Part shown: piece after piece, positions 14,501 through 23,271 of the stretch | Position numbering within the stretch: position 1 is the stretch's first letter | Layout: each line of letters opens with the position of its first letter | NCBI RefSeq assembly: GCF_000003815.2 | Contig: NC_049980.1 | Location: 11,061,422-11,125,421 of the forward strand | DNA length: 64,000 nt | DNA from: Branchiostoma floridae | Lineage: Eukaryota > Chordata > Leptocardii > Amphioxiformes > Branchiostomatidae | Direction of reading: 5' to 3' | Notes under the pieces: generated by a model | Seen by the model: only the letters and a program-made list of their open reading frames with translations | Databases searched by the model: none | Told to the model about the DNA's origin: nothing | Position numbers and translations under genes: made by a program

Positions 14501-15356
14501 GCAATGCTAGTGATTAGGTGATCATCAAAGATTTTTGGAGTATGGGCTATTTGAATTTAAAAAGTTCAGGATTCTGGGGTGTAAAAAATCACCCCCCCCC
14601 CCTACCTTATATCCATATATGATTTCATCATAGATTCTTTTAATTTGGCCTTGAACCCAGTCTCTTACAGTACTTTGAAAACAAGAAAGCTTCTGAAAAA
14701 AGCTGGCCGGTGCGTATTTTGGAAAAAGCCTGGATGTTAAACAAAATCACATGAAAAAATAGTTTTTAAACATCGAGTTACTGAATTGGTCTGTCTTCTA
14801 TTAAAAAAACATTACATGAGATTTGTCTAACAAAGAAAAAAATTGTTACAAGTGGGGTTGGAACCCACGATCCACGGCTGCAAAAGCAAATTGCTATAGC
14901 CACCCAGCGCATAGACCGCTCGGCCACGCTAGCTGATTGCGTAATCGTGCGTATAGAAGGGCTATAAGAAGAGTTTGGTTAAATTGACCGATCCATGCAT
15001 CCATGCAAACCAAACCGTTGACGCTACGCACTGGTAAAAATTACTAACAGACATCTTAAACTTAAAACGATAGCTACAAAATAATCTTGCCATGTGAAAT
15101 TTGTGGTAAAATTGGGAATAATTGATAAAGACTTTGACAGTCTTTCATTCTAAATAATAATATGCGTCAAGTAGGGGGAAAGAAAGTAAATTCTGTTGTA
15201 GCAGTTTTTATGATTGACATTTGTTATATTTTGTCTTGTAATCATTTCAGGCCATCCGTGGATGCCTCAGGCAGAGTTGTGTCACTGTCAGGACCCTTCC
15301 AAGTCAAGTCTGTTCCTGTCTATGAGATGCAGTTCCCTGACTTGTGTGTGTACTAA
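2591..15356 (+). CDS. EFR3: EFR3 homolog (C-terminal ~500 residues)
   Basis: EFR3/Rolling blackout is a palmitoylated plasma-membrane protein that anchors the PI4KIIIalpha-TTC7 complex for PI4P synthesis (family knowledge). Exons: 2591-2752, 3592-3715, 4498-4549, 4993-5168, 5580-5655, 7317-7478, 8295-8432, 10139-10215, 10809-10933, 11483-11568, optional 12265-12291, 12492-12540, 13405-13511, 13875-13924, 15251-15356. All junctions are GT-AG with matching phase. Diagnostic peptides are [50 protein letters not shown] and the C-terminus [15 protein letters not shown], nearly identical to the vertebrate EFR3A/B ends. About 320 N-terminal residues, including the Cys-rich membrane anchor, lie left of the window. 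The gap at 6665-7107 is intronic: the peptides on either side (LAFMRK and HGPQFY) are contiguous in vertebrate EFR3, so no exon seems lost. Confidence 0.95.
2856..3090 (-). mobile_element. LINE 3'-end fragment (RTE/CR1-like)
   Basis: On the minus strand this reads as the extreme C-terminus of a non-LTR retrotransposon ORF2: a GRP motif, then a [13 protein letters not shown]-like helix and [11 protein letters not shown], ending near [10 protein letters not shown] and a stop. A short tetranucleotide-like tail (TGAG/GAGT units, plus-strand 2857-2876) follows the stop. At least one disruption is seen after the GRP motif. It is an old 5'-truncated copy in an EFR3 intron. Confidence 0.6.
5300..5480. 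mobile_element. Foldback/MITE-like inverted repeat
   Basis: TAGGATATAGGACAATTCTT at the left end is matched in inverted orientation by AAGAATTCTCCTATATCCTA at the right end. The complementarity continues inward (GTAGGTACTTACTTG against CAAGTAAGTACCTAC, then a central AGACACCTTC hairpin). The whole ~180 bp can fold on itself. It lies in the EFR3 intron after exon 4993-5168. Confidence 0.65.
5889..6263. mobile_element. MITE with ~35-bp terminal inverted repeats
   Basis: The ends AGGCCACACCAATTTA..TTCTTGGTTCACGGAT and ATCCGTGAACCAAGAAAATA..CGGTGTGGCCT are inverted copies with few differences. The interior is AT-rich, including a run of AAAAT units, and has no coding potential. It is a non-autonomous DNA element in an EFR3 intron. 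Confidence 0.7.
6665..7107. other. Assembly gap
   Basis: Run of 443 N inside an EFR3 intron. Alignment by eye to vertebrate EFR3 suggests no coding exon is missing. Confidence 0.99.
7528..7617 (+). repeat. Duplicated fragment of an EFR3 exon
   Basis: Ninety bases are an exact copy of 7394-7483, the 3' half of EFR3 exon 7317-7478 plus its donor. The copy is offset by 134 bp and separated from the original by (GAGT)n/(GAAT)n units. It has the 3' coding end and the GTGGG donor start but no acceptor, so it should be non-functional. Perfect identity implies a recent event or an assembly error. Confidence 0.9.
7618..8001 (+). repeat. (GGAT)n tetranucleotide array
   Basis: About 380 bp of GGAT units with interspersed GGATCAATCGAT variants, starting directly at the end of the duplicated exon fragment. 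Every frame is open only because the unit lacks stops. It is not a protein. Confidence 0.97.
8470..8595. repeat. CpG-dense block, probable repetitive element
   Basis: A sharply GC- and CpG-rich ~125-bp island (ACGGTGTATTCCGTATCACC … CCCGCGGGAGGGCTGGGACC) within AT-rich intron. It has no reading frame and no splice sites that suit EFR3. It is probably an interspersed repeat, but I could not confirm a second copy here. Confidence 0.35.
11609..11830. mobile_element. MITE with terminal inverted repeats
   Basis: ATGCTAGTTCACCTTTATCC at the left and GGATAAAGGTGAACTAGCAT at the right are perfect inverted copies. Inner segments are also partly complementary (TTGGTGATAT against ATATCACCGA). It is a 222-bp non-autonomous element just inside the EFR3 intron after 11568. 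Confidence 0.8.
12265..12291 (+). CDS. EFR3: Candidate 27-nt microexon of EFR3
   Basis: Twenty-seven bases encoding TSFRACSLV sit between a pyrimidine-rich acceptor (TTCCTTGTTCCTAG) and a perfect donor (GTAAGT). The segment is in phase 0 with both neighbouring exons (11483-11568 and 12492-12540), so inclusion or skipping keeps the frame. It falls in the variable segment before the [10 protein letters not shown] motif. This is inferred from splice signals only. Confidence 0.5.
12634..13051 (+). mobile_element. tRNA-derived SINE with poly(A) tail
   Basis: A pol III B-box-like GGTTCGAATCC (12650-12660) is followed by the conserved SINE body CCCTTGGGAAAGGCACTTTA and a ~17-base A tract at 13035-13051. 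No clear A box is visible, so the head is truncated or degraded. It lies in an EFR3 intron in the same orientation as the gene. Confidence 0.75.
13588..13760 (+). repeat. Minisatellite, ~18-bp unit
   Basis: Degenerate tandem copies of a unit like TGTAGTGTCCATACCCCC, about nine in number, in the EFR3 intron between exons 13405-13511 and 13875-13924. Confidence 0.75.
14845..14942 (-). repeat. tRNA-like sequence (SINE head or tRNA pseudogene)
   Basis: The minus strand carries an A-box-like TGGCCGAGCGG and a perfect T-arm GTGGGTTCCAACCCCAC (14852-14868), as in Leu/Ser tRNAs. The acceptor-stem halves do not pair and the anticodon arm is poor, so a working tRNA is unlikely. A T run follows downstream. 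Confidence 0.5.
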
Positions 15357-15550
15357 AATCCCATCACTTATCCACCTTGCCACTCTTTGACACAAATGGA
15401 CTGATCCTCAGTGTGACAAGTTATTGTTATGTGTGGACTGTACCACTATGTATGAGATAGTGTAAAACCTGTTTTCTTGTCAGAAATGTTGTTCTTTTCT
15501 GACATTACTTAAATTAAGTGATCTGTCTTGTTACTTTACCTTGAAAAATA

Positions 15551-16421
15551 CGAGGGGTGATCAATAAGTTCTCGGCCTAACTCAGAAATAATAAGCACAA
15601 CTCAAATTTTGAGGCACAACTTTATAGTATGAAGCCTTTTATCAATATCCTCCAAATTACAAATCATTGGAGTCATTACTTTCCAGGCATTCGTTTTATG
15701 CAAATTAGAAGGTAAGTGGCGAGAAAAAAGTGGTGTGAATTGTGATCAGACATGTGTGGGTCGAGTTCCCCATGCCGTAAATTAACAAAAGACATTGTCA
15801 AAATGTTTGATAATCATTCTCCTCCTATTTCAAGCAAAAAGAATTGGGTGTCTGACTTCCAGCAGCGCAAGTTCGATCGCACACCTCAGGTCAGGTCAAT
15901 TGTCCCATTTTTTCCGTTCTCCCTTACCTAACATTACTGGGTGTCGCCTGCAAAGTAATGATCACAATAATTTGAATTTTGGTACAGATTTATATAAGAC
16001 GTTATCTATACTTCGAAATCTGAGCTGTGCTTATTATTTCTCCGCAAAACCGAGGACTTATTGATAATCCCACGTACTTGCATAAAATCTTATATAAATG
16101 TGTACCAAAATTCAAATTATTGTGATCATTACGTTGCAGGTGACACCCAGTAATGTTAGGTAAGGGATAACGAAAAAAAAGTGGACAATTGATCTGAAAC
16201 CTGAGGTGTGCGGGTCAAATTGTCTGATCACACTTCACCCTTCTTTTTCTCGCCACTTACCTTCTAATTTGCATAAAACGAATGCCTGGAAAGTAATGAC
16301 TCCAATGATTTGTAATTTGGAGGATATTGATAAAAGGCTTCATACTATAAAGTTGTGCCTCAAAATTTGAGTTGTGCTTATTATTTCTGAGTTAGGCCGA
16401 GAACTTATTGATCACCCCTCG
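15551..16421. mobile_element. Long foldback DNA element, mariner-like ends
   Basis: The ends CGAGGGGTGATCAATAAGTT and AACTTATTGATCACCCCTCG are perfect inverted copies, flanked by TA on both sides (15549-15550, 16422-16423), the target duplication typical of Tc1/mariner. Complementarity continues nearly to the centre (~15985-16065), so almost all 871 bp form one imperfect palindrome. No transposase frame is present. It is a non-autonomous foldback lying ~200 bp past the EFR3 stop codon. Confidence 0.85.
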
Positions 16422-17886
16422 TAAGTTACTTCTTTTTTTTTGTTCCAAATTCTATTGACACCCTTCTCTTACAAAATCATGATGTCCCTCTCCTGAGTAG
16501 AAACTTAAAGCCGCTGAAGCTTGTGCAGTAGTAATTCATATCTGGTGTAAGTTTAAGAGGATAGGAAACCCATGAAAACTATGACAAACTTGTGAATAAT
16601 GAATGTAGTTGAACAGAGATCAGATGTAATTCTGAAACACTTGTGAAAAACTGTCCAAAGCTCTACCAAGATTGTAAGTCATTTGTATAATGCGTAAGTG
16701 TTATTGTTATGCACGTATCATGATGTTAGTATATTCTCAATGTTTAGAAAATGTTGATCAATGCACACAAGTACATACTCTGGTATTTTGTACATTTGGT
16801 GACTCTGGTACAGGTCTTGCCATTTTATATCATGTGTTTTTTTGTTTGTGTGTTTTAACAGAAAAATGTCCAGTATTGTAGTTTGTGTACGAGATGACAT
16901 GCTGTATACATGCGGAAATTTATCACCTGGTTTAGAACACCCGTATGGAACGTTATCGCGGCCCAGGTATGACATAAATACATATATTAGCACATCATGG
17001 GTGCATTAGATGTAAGTTTATGTATTTCAATATGGGAAATCTATTATTTTGTTGGCTTGCCACAAATGTAGATAGTGTACAGCTTTAAATTTGTTTATTC
17101 TGATTGCAAACTTATCACATTGGGAAGGGAAAAAAGTGTAAAGAAAAATTTTTATGCACCACTTGGTATTCCCCCTTCTATGATGAAAGAGAATATTCAA
17201 ATAGCATTTCACAACTAGAGCTTGTTGCTCACTCTCACTAGAGCTTGTTGCTAGTGCCCCTATTTGATACAGTAGGGGGATAGAAGTCTTTAGGTGAATG
17301 TGGCAATTTGTTAAGTATAAAACATAAATTAGAACTAGTACTGTACATACTGTATATTTGGCCTGTATTGTTCAAGTTTTGATTTTGTTATATGTAAAAA
17401 AAATTAAAATGTGAGAAAATGTTCAGTGTTAAAAGTCAGTGTTGTCTCCTGAAGCTAAGAAGCCAGGGAACTTCATCTGAAACTTCCAGTGATTCTTCCT
17501 AGTTTGTAAAGAAAAAGTAATGAAAAAAGGCAAAATCTTCTCAAGTTTAAGTAATTATCACCGGATTTAAAGAGAGAGAGACTCAATTTAGAGATAAGTT
17601 AGTACAGATATGACACTTTGCAAATAAGTAGATAAAAACTATACTGTAACATCTGTTTGTGCACTCATGCAAGATGGTTCAATAGAGTGATGCTTCACAT
17701 CTTACTTGTCAATGGGTTGTATTTTAGTAAATGGCTAGTAAAACTGGACTGAGCAAATAAATAGAGATGTTTTCACTAAATGTTGAAAATGAATGTTGCT
17801 ACATGTATTTTACTGCACTGATTGCTATTCTAGAAGTAGTGATAAAACGCTGTGACATTGTGACAATGCCGGTGCAAGGAAAGTGT

Positions 17887-17892
17887 AATAAA
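17887..17892 (+). promoter_or_regulatory. Candidate poly(A) signal for EFR3
   Basis: AATAAA on the gene strand, the last good candidate before clearly unrelated sequence. A second lies at 17756-17761. Confidence 0.35.
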
Positions 17893-17910
17893 GAGCAATT
17901 CTGGTACAGT

Positions 17911-18904
17911 GTAACAGTTGCCTTTTGGGTTTGAAGGTGGTTGATGTTAACTCGACTTCTGTTTGTCTTTTGCATCTCATGCAGGGAACATCTGTCTTCT
18001 ATTCTTTACTAGAGAGTTGTTTCAAGTTTTCACTGATTTGGAGAGTGGCCTAAACATGGAAGAAAATCAGAGGGGATGGAAACCAATGGTTTCGCACATG
18101 TAATGTCATTCTTATGTCGAAACTGTATACGGTTCCTTACTCATAATTTTGGGTCAAGAGTATATGCATCATTTCGCACGTGGAAAGAATGAACATTATG
18201 CTATGTTTCTTTGCTTTGTTACCCATGGCATCTGCTGGCAAGTACGACAAGCAATTTTTTATGCTGTTCTGCAGGTCACTTTTAGGTTTTGCAAATTTGA
18301 TTTTCCTGTAATTGATTTAATTTCCTTTGCTATTTTCTCGGTACACTGTCTCAGGCTTCATTGCAAGCCATCTCTCCCTGATTCGTTCGACAATACCAAG
18401 AGTGATTCCAACGATACAATTTTTATCAACATTCACGTGGATATTAGAATCTACTTAAACGTACCACGAGAGTGGTTACTTCCTCCATTTACAATGTGCG
18501 ACATGTTAAGCCAGGCATTTTAAAAGATTGGAAAATCAGATGAACAGTTAAGTCTATTTCTGAAAGCAGTCCTTAAGAGAGCTTTGGACATTACGCCTGT
18601 TGTCATTATGCACAGGAGAAACTAAAAACACAGAAAAGGGTATTGTTCAGAAACGTGCAGTTGCCTTGGTATATGTCTGGTTTTGTAATCTAGTTTTCTA
18701 CATGCTGACCACTTACTAATTTCACCAGGACGACCGTGGCCTAACCAGGTTACACACATCCCATCAGTTAAGGTGATTTACCTTAGTGTGGACAAAGTGT
18801 GTTACTAACTTCCTTAAAATCTAACCCACAGTCCTTACCCGGGACAATGTTGTCCGATTCCAACAAGATTTTAAACCCACCTTTAAAATCTCACCCACAG
18901 TCCT
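17911..18904. other. Intergenic; nothing recognised
   Basis: An open frame at 18149-18523 (124 codons) has no recognisable domain or splice context and looks like chance. Short direct repeats (ATCT/CACCCACAGTCCTTA) occur at about 18822-18905, just before the inverted structure. Confidence 0.5.
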
Positions 18905-19849
18905 TAAAGGTGGGTTTACACCTGCGTATATTTTCAAGTGCGCATGATTTCCGCATGAAATTTTGTCAATACGCGGCCGAACGCCCAACATTTGGATTTT
19001 TTTTGGAATAAATTAAATTGTACGTCGAGCCCATCTGGCGTTTGAATTACGACTTCAGCGTTTTCATTTCGCATGAGATGCGTATGATTGCAACTGAAAT
19101 GCGCAACAAAATTTTCCGTACTGCGAATAGATTCGTATGGGGTACGTCTGTTGGGCGTTTTCCGGACGCACACAACGTCTACCGACCGCATGCCTGACGC
19201 ACCTGGTGCTAACTGCATTCCAAACGCATTTCAGGTGTGTCAGAGGAACAGTTTGTGTTACATATACTTTTGTTTGCGAGCATTGCCAATAGAGTATTTT
19301 TGTTAGAGGAACCCTTTGTACTACGTATGCCTTTGTTTACAGGCAGTGCAAGTAGAACATTGACAAGTAAACAGTGAAGAGGTTTTTTTTATTCATTTGC
19401 GAAGCAGTAAAGCAGTGACACTGTGCTTTTACAGAAATGTGGGCCATCATTTACCTTAAGAAATTATGTGCACTGTTAAGATTGTGTTTTTTTCACTTTG
19501 TCCTTAATGATTTCCCCTATCATCTTAGTATTTCAACTATAAAAATCACACTCATACACACCACAAAACGTATTCAAGATCTTTATCAAACACGTAAATT
19601 AAACAATTATGAAACCTTACGCCCTCTGTCAAAGTTGTAATATGGCTCTATATTGCACCTTTATATCATGTGGTTCTACACACAAAAAAGTGCCATTATC
19701 AGCAAATTAAGTCAAATATCTGTTACACAAAATGGCACGTGTGTCACACAAATTGACCCAGTGCTTGAGCAGGTTCCTCTACATCTTCCCGTCCCTGGAG
19801 GCTCTGTTGGGACCAGTGTCCTGCATTCATAGTGTCCTGCAAGTTGTGA

Positions 19850-20360
19850 CCATCTCTCCATGCCCCCGGTACAAATTCGTCGGTCCTGGCCTGGATCTGA
19901 CATCATAAACCGGAAGATTCAAAAAAATCCCTATCGACCAGAGGGTTTGTCCATTCTGTCCAGAGCTAATAGAAGACGAATATCACTTTATGGTTGTATG
20001 TCCCAAATATTCCGATATACGCAATTCTCTATACAGAAGGCTGTCATTTTGTACACAAGGATTTATCCAAATGGACCTGAGGTGCAAATTCAAATACATA
20101 ATGACATGTGACAATCCCTGCATGGCAGATATAGGAAAATATATCAAAGAAGGTTTAGACATTAGAAATTCCCCAAATGATTGTAAAAGCCTCCAATGAT
20201 TGTAAGAAACTTATCCCATAATACAACTCCTGTATTAGTTAGATAAGCCTTAACTAAAGTTAAGAGGTACAAAGTATAGCATCTACATAACTACAGTGCT
20301 ATGCCATACTTTGTACCTCGTACAATTGTTGTGCAATAAAGTTATATACATCTTGAGATG
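19850..20360 (+). mobile_element. LINE ORF2 C-terminal fragment and 3' end
   Basis: A frame ending at about 20199 carries the CPFC…EDEYHFMVVCPKYSDIR zinc-knuckle-like motif (CxxC…HxxxxC) and KYIKEGLDIRNS. These are typical of the extreme C-terminus of non-LTR retrotransposon polyproteins. A 3' hairpin follows (GAGGTACAAAGTATAGCAT / ATGCCATACTTTGTACCTC), then an AATAAA motif near 20335. The inverted partner in the right arm covers the part ending at the gap (21282 to about 21530, minus strand). Confidence 0.6.
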
Positions 20361-20832
20361 ATTTTTTTTGTCTGGAGTCAGATGCACCTTCGTATTTATT
20401 CCAAATCTGGAGTGTGCGTCGATCACGCTATCAGTACGCGTAGTATGCGCAAAGCGATCGCAGAACGCACGGTACTAAATCGTGATCTATGTGTGCATGT
20501 TTTGACATTTCTCGACATTTTGACTAATTTCTTCAATACGCGGCCGCACGCACAAGACGCACCTCTATCGCATCTGAATCGTCTTTAGAAAGTTTCACGT
20601 ACGCAGGCAAACGAAAATATACGCCCAGTTCGTCTGATAGTTTTGGACATGCACAAAACTATCATTCGTACGCAGTTTGGTGCCCAAAACGTTATGGATG
20701 CGCAATACAGTGGTCCCACGTCGGTCGATTGCGCCATGAAGACGCTACATGTTTGCGCTTTACACGCAGTAATACGCGGAAATCGCGGTAATGCGAGTAC
20801 ATAGCGTTCTCTACAGCGCAGACACAACGCAC

Positions 20833-21281
20833 NNNNNNNNNNNNNNNNNNNNNNNNNNNNNNNNNNNNNNNNNNNNNNNNNNNNNNNNNNNNNNNNNNNN
20901 NNNNNNNNNNNNNNNNNNNNNNNNNNNNNNNNNNNNNNNNNNNNNNNNNNNNNNNNNNNNNNNNNNNNNNNNNNNNNNNNNNNNNNNNNNNNNNNNNNNN
21001 NNNNNNNNNNNNNNNNNNNNNNNNNNNNNNNNNNNNNNNNNNNNNNNNNNNNNNNNNNNNNNNNNNNNNNNNNNNNNNNNNNNNNNNNNNNNNNNNNNNN
21101 NNNNNNNNNNNNNNNNNNNNNNNNNNNNNNNNNNNNNNNNNNNNNNNNNNNNNNNNNNNNNNNNNNNNNNNNNNNNNNNNNNNNNNNNNNNNNNNNNNNN
21201 NNNNNNNNNNNNNNNNNNNNNNNNNNNNNNNNNNNNNNNNNNNNNNNNNNNNNNNNNNNNNNNNNNNNNNNNNNNNNNNNN
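20833..21281. other. Assembly gap
   Basis: Run of 449 N at the loop of the inverted structure. Confidence 0.99.
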
Positions 21282-22475
21282 AATTTGCACTTCAGGTTCA
21301 TTTGGATAAATCCTTGTGTACAAAATGACAGCCTTCTGTATAGAGAATTGCGTATATCGGAATATTTGGGACATACAACCATAAAGTGATATTCGTCTTC
21401 TATTAGCTCTGGACAGAATGGACAAATCCTCTGGTCGATAGGGATTTTTTGGAATCTTCCGGTTTATGATGTCAGATCCAGGCCAGGACCGACGAATTTG
21501 TACCGGGGGCATGGAGAGATGGTCACAACTTGCAGGACACCATGAATGCAGGACACTGGTCCCAACAGAGCCTCCAGGGACGGGAAGATGTAGAGGAACC
21601 TGCTCAAGCACTGGGTCAATTTGTGTGACACACGTGCCATTTTGTGTAACAGATATTTGACTTAATTTGCTGATAATGGCACTTTTTTGTGTGTAGAACC
21701 ACATGATATAAAGGTGCAATATAGAGCCATATTACAACTTTGAAAGAGGGCGTAAGGTTTCATAATTGTTTAATTTACGTGTTTGATAAAGATCTTGAAT
21801 ACGTTTTGTGGTGTGTATGGGTGTGATTTTTATAGTAGTTGAAATACTAAGATGATAGGGGAAATCATTAAGGACAAAGTGAAAAAAACACAATCTTAAC
21901 AGTGCACATAACTTCTTAAGGTAAATGATGGCCCACATTACTGTAAAAGCACAGTGTCACTGCTTCACTGCTTCGCAAATGAATAAAAAAAACCTCTTCA
22001 CTGTTTACTTGTCAATGTTCTACTTGCACTGCCTGTAAACAAAAGCATACGTAGTGCAAAGGGTTCCTCTAACAAAAATACTCTATTGGCAATGCTCGCA
22101 AACAAAAGTATATGTAACAGAAACTGTTCCTCTGACACACCTGAAATGCGTTTGGAATGCAGTTAGCACCAGGTGCGTCAGGCATGCGGTCGGTAGACGT
22201 TGTGTGCGTCCGGAAAACGCCCAACATACGTACCCCATACGAATCTATTCGCAGTACGGAACATTTTGTTGCGCATTTGAGTTGCAATCATACGCATCTC
22301 ATGCGAAATGAAAACGCTGAAGTCGTAATTCAAACGCCAGATGGGCTCGACGTACAATTTAATTTATTCCCAAAAAAATCCAAATGTTGGGCGTTCGGCC
22401 GCGTATTGACAAAATTTCATGCGGAAATCATGCGCACTTGAAAATATACGCAGGTGTAAACCCACCTTTACGCGG

Positions 22476-22612
22476 NNNNNNNNNNNNNNNNNNNNNNNNN
22501 NNNNNNNNNNNNNNNNNNNNNNNNNNNNNNNNNNNNNNNNNNNNNNNNNNNNNNNNNNNNNNNNNNNNNNNNNNNNNNNNNNNNNNNNNNNNNNNNNNNN
22601 NNNNNNNNNNNN
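22476..22612. other. Assembly gap
   Basis: Run of 137 N immediately right of the inverted structure, hiding its target-site duplication. Confidence 0.99.
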
Positions 22613-23271
22613 AACATAAATGTGGGGAAGGACACGTACTCTATATATATTACTGATGCGTTGGATGTAAAGTAGTATAATTTAGATTACACTGTGGTGT
22701 CAACACATTCAAATGATTGTCGACTTTCCATTCACACCACACACAGGCCCTGCAATGGTAACGTCACAAGAATGAAATCAAAATCATTTCGATGAATGAC
22801 ATGGTACTTTAATCTTGGGGCATGAAATGAGGATGAAATGACATGTACAAAGTAAGCGGAGCAGCACACTGGGTTACACAAAACTTCCTTGATACATTTT
22901 TTCCGGATCTTAAGTCTCTATGGGAAGGGTAGTAGACAATAAGACTACTTCGAAGATCAAGGAGAATAACGCACGCCTAGATTCCCGTTTGATCTTCTGC
23001 ATGATTTGTGACGTGTTTGTTTGCTAAACAACAAAAAGCACACACTGGTGAAAAATGTACAAACACAACCATCCACCACTATAGGTGAAAGTTTGGTGAT
23101 GGTTTGGTGAAGAAAGTTTCTGGGACTTTCGTTGGCAAGTGCTGCGTACATGTTACGGATAAACATGCAGCAAATATGTGATGATTCTTGCACACGCGAC
23201 ACATATGAACTATCGGCATGCACGTGGAGTCAGATGTCTCGGCGACTCCCGTGGCCCAGCCTGCCGTCTGC
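22613..23271 (-). other. Probable 3' UTR and flank of myosin light chain gene A
   Basis: No coding exon is recognisable on either strand. It lies directly downstream of the stop at 23272-23274. No clear AATAAA was found on the minus strand before the gap. Confidence 0.4.

Larger units (their letters stand above)
15357..17910 (+). other. EFR3: Probable EFR3 3' UTR
   Basis: No exon-like sequence follows the EFR3 stop. The first convincing AATAAA motifs on the plus strand are at 17756-17761 and 17887-17892. If these are used, the 3' UTR is ~2.5 kb and contains the whole 15551-16421 foldback. This is inference; an earlier non-canonical poly(A) site is possible. Confidence 0.4.
18905..22470. mobile_element. 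~3.6-kb inverted-repeat structure (large TIR element or assembly palindrome)
   Basis: The left arm, 18905-20094, is repeated in inverted orientation at 21282-22470 with only scattered single differences. The outer ends are TAAAGGTGGGTTTACACC and its complement. The loop holds 20095-20832 plus a gap of 449 N. The ends are unusually CpG-rich with GCGC/ACGC words, like the terminal repeats of some DNA transposons, and similar words recur at 20390-20832. The arms also carry a LINE tail. A true palindromic transposon and a haplotype-inversion assembly artefact are both possible, because gaps lie in the loop and at the right edge. Confidence 0.75.

Noticed and set aside
14845-14942. Functional tRNA gene
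   Set aside because: A and B boxes are present but the acceptor stem does not pair, so it is kept only as a tRNA-like repeat.
15795-16064. 90-codon frame inside the foldback element
   Set aside because: It crosses the centre of the palindrome, has no transposase motif and is explained by the inverted repeat.
18149-18523. 124-codon frame between EFR3 and the inverted structure
   Set aside because: No domain, no signal peptide and no splice context; composition is like the surrounding non-coding DNA.
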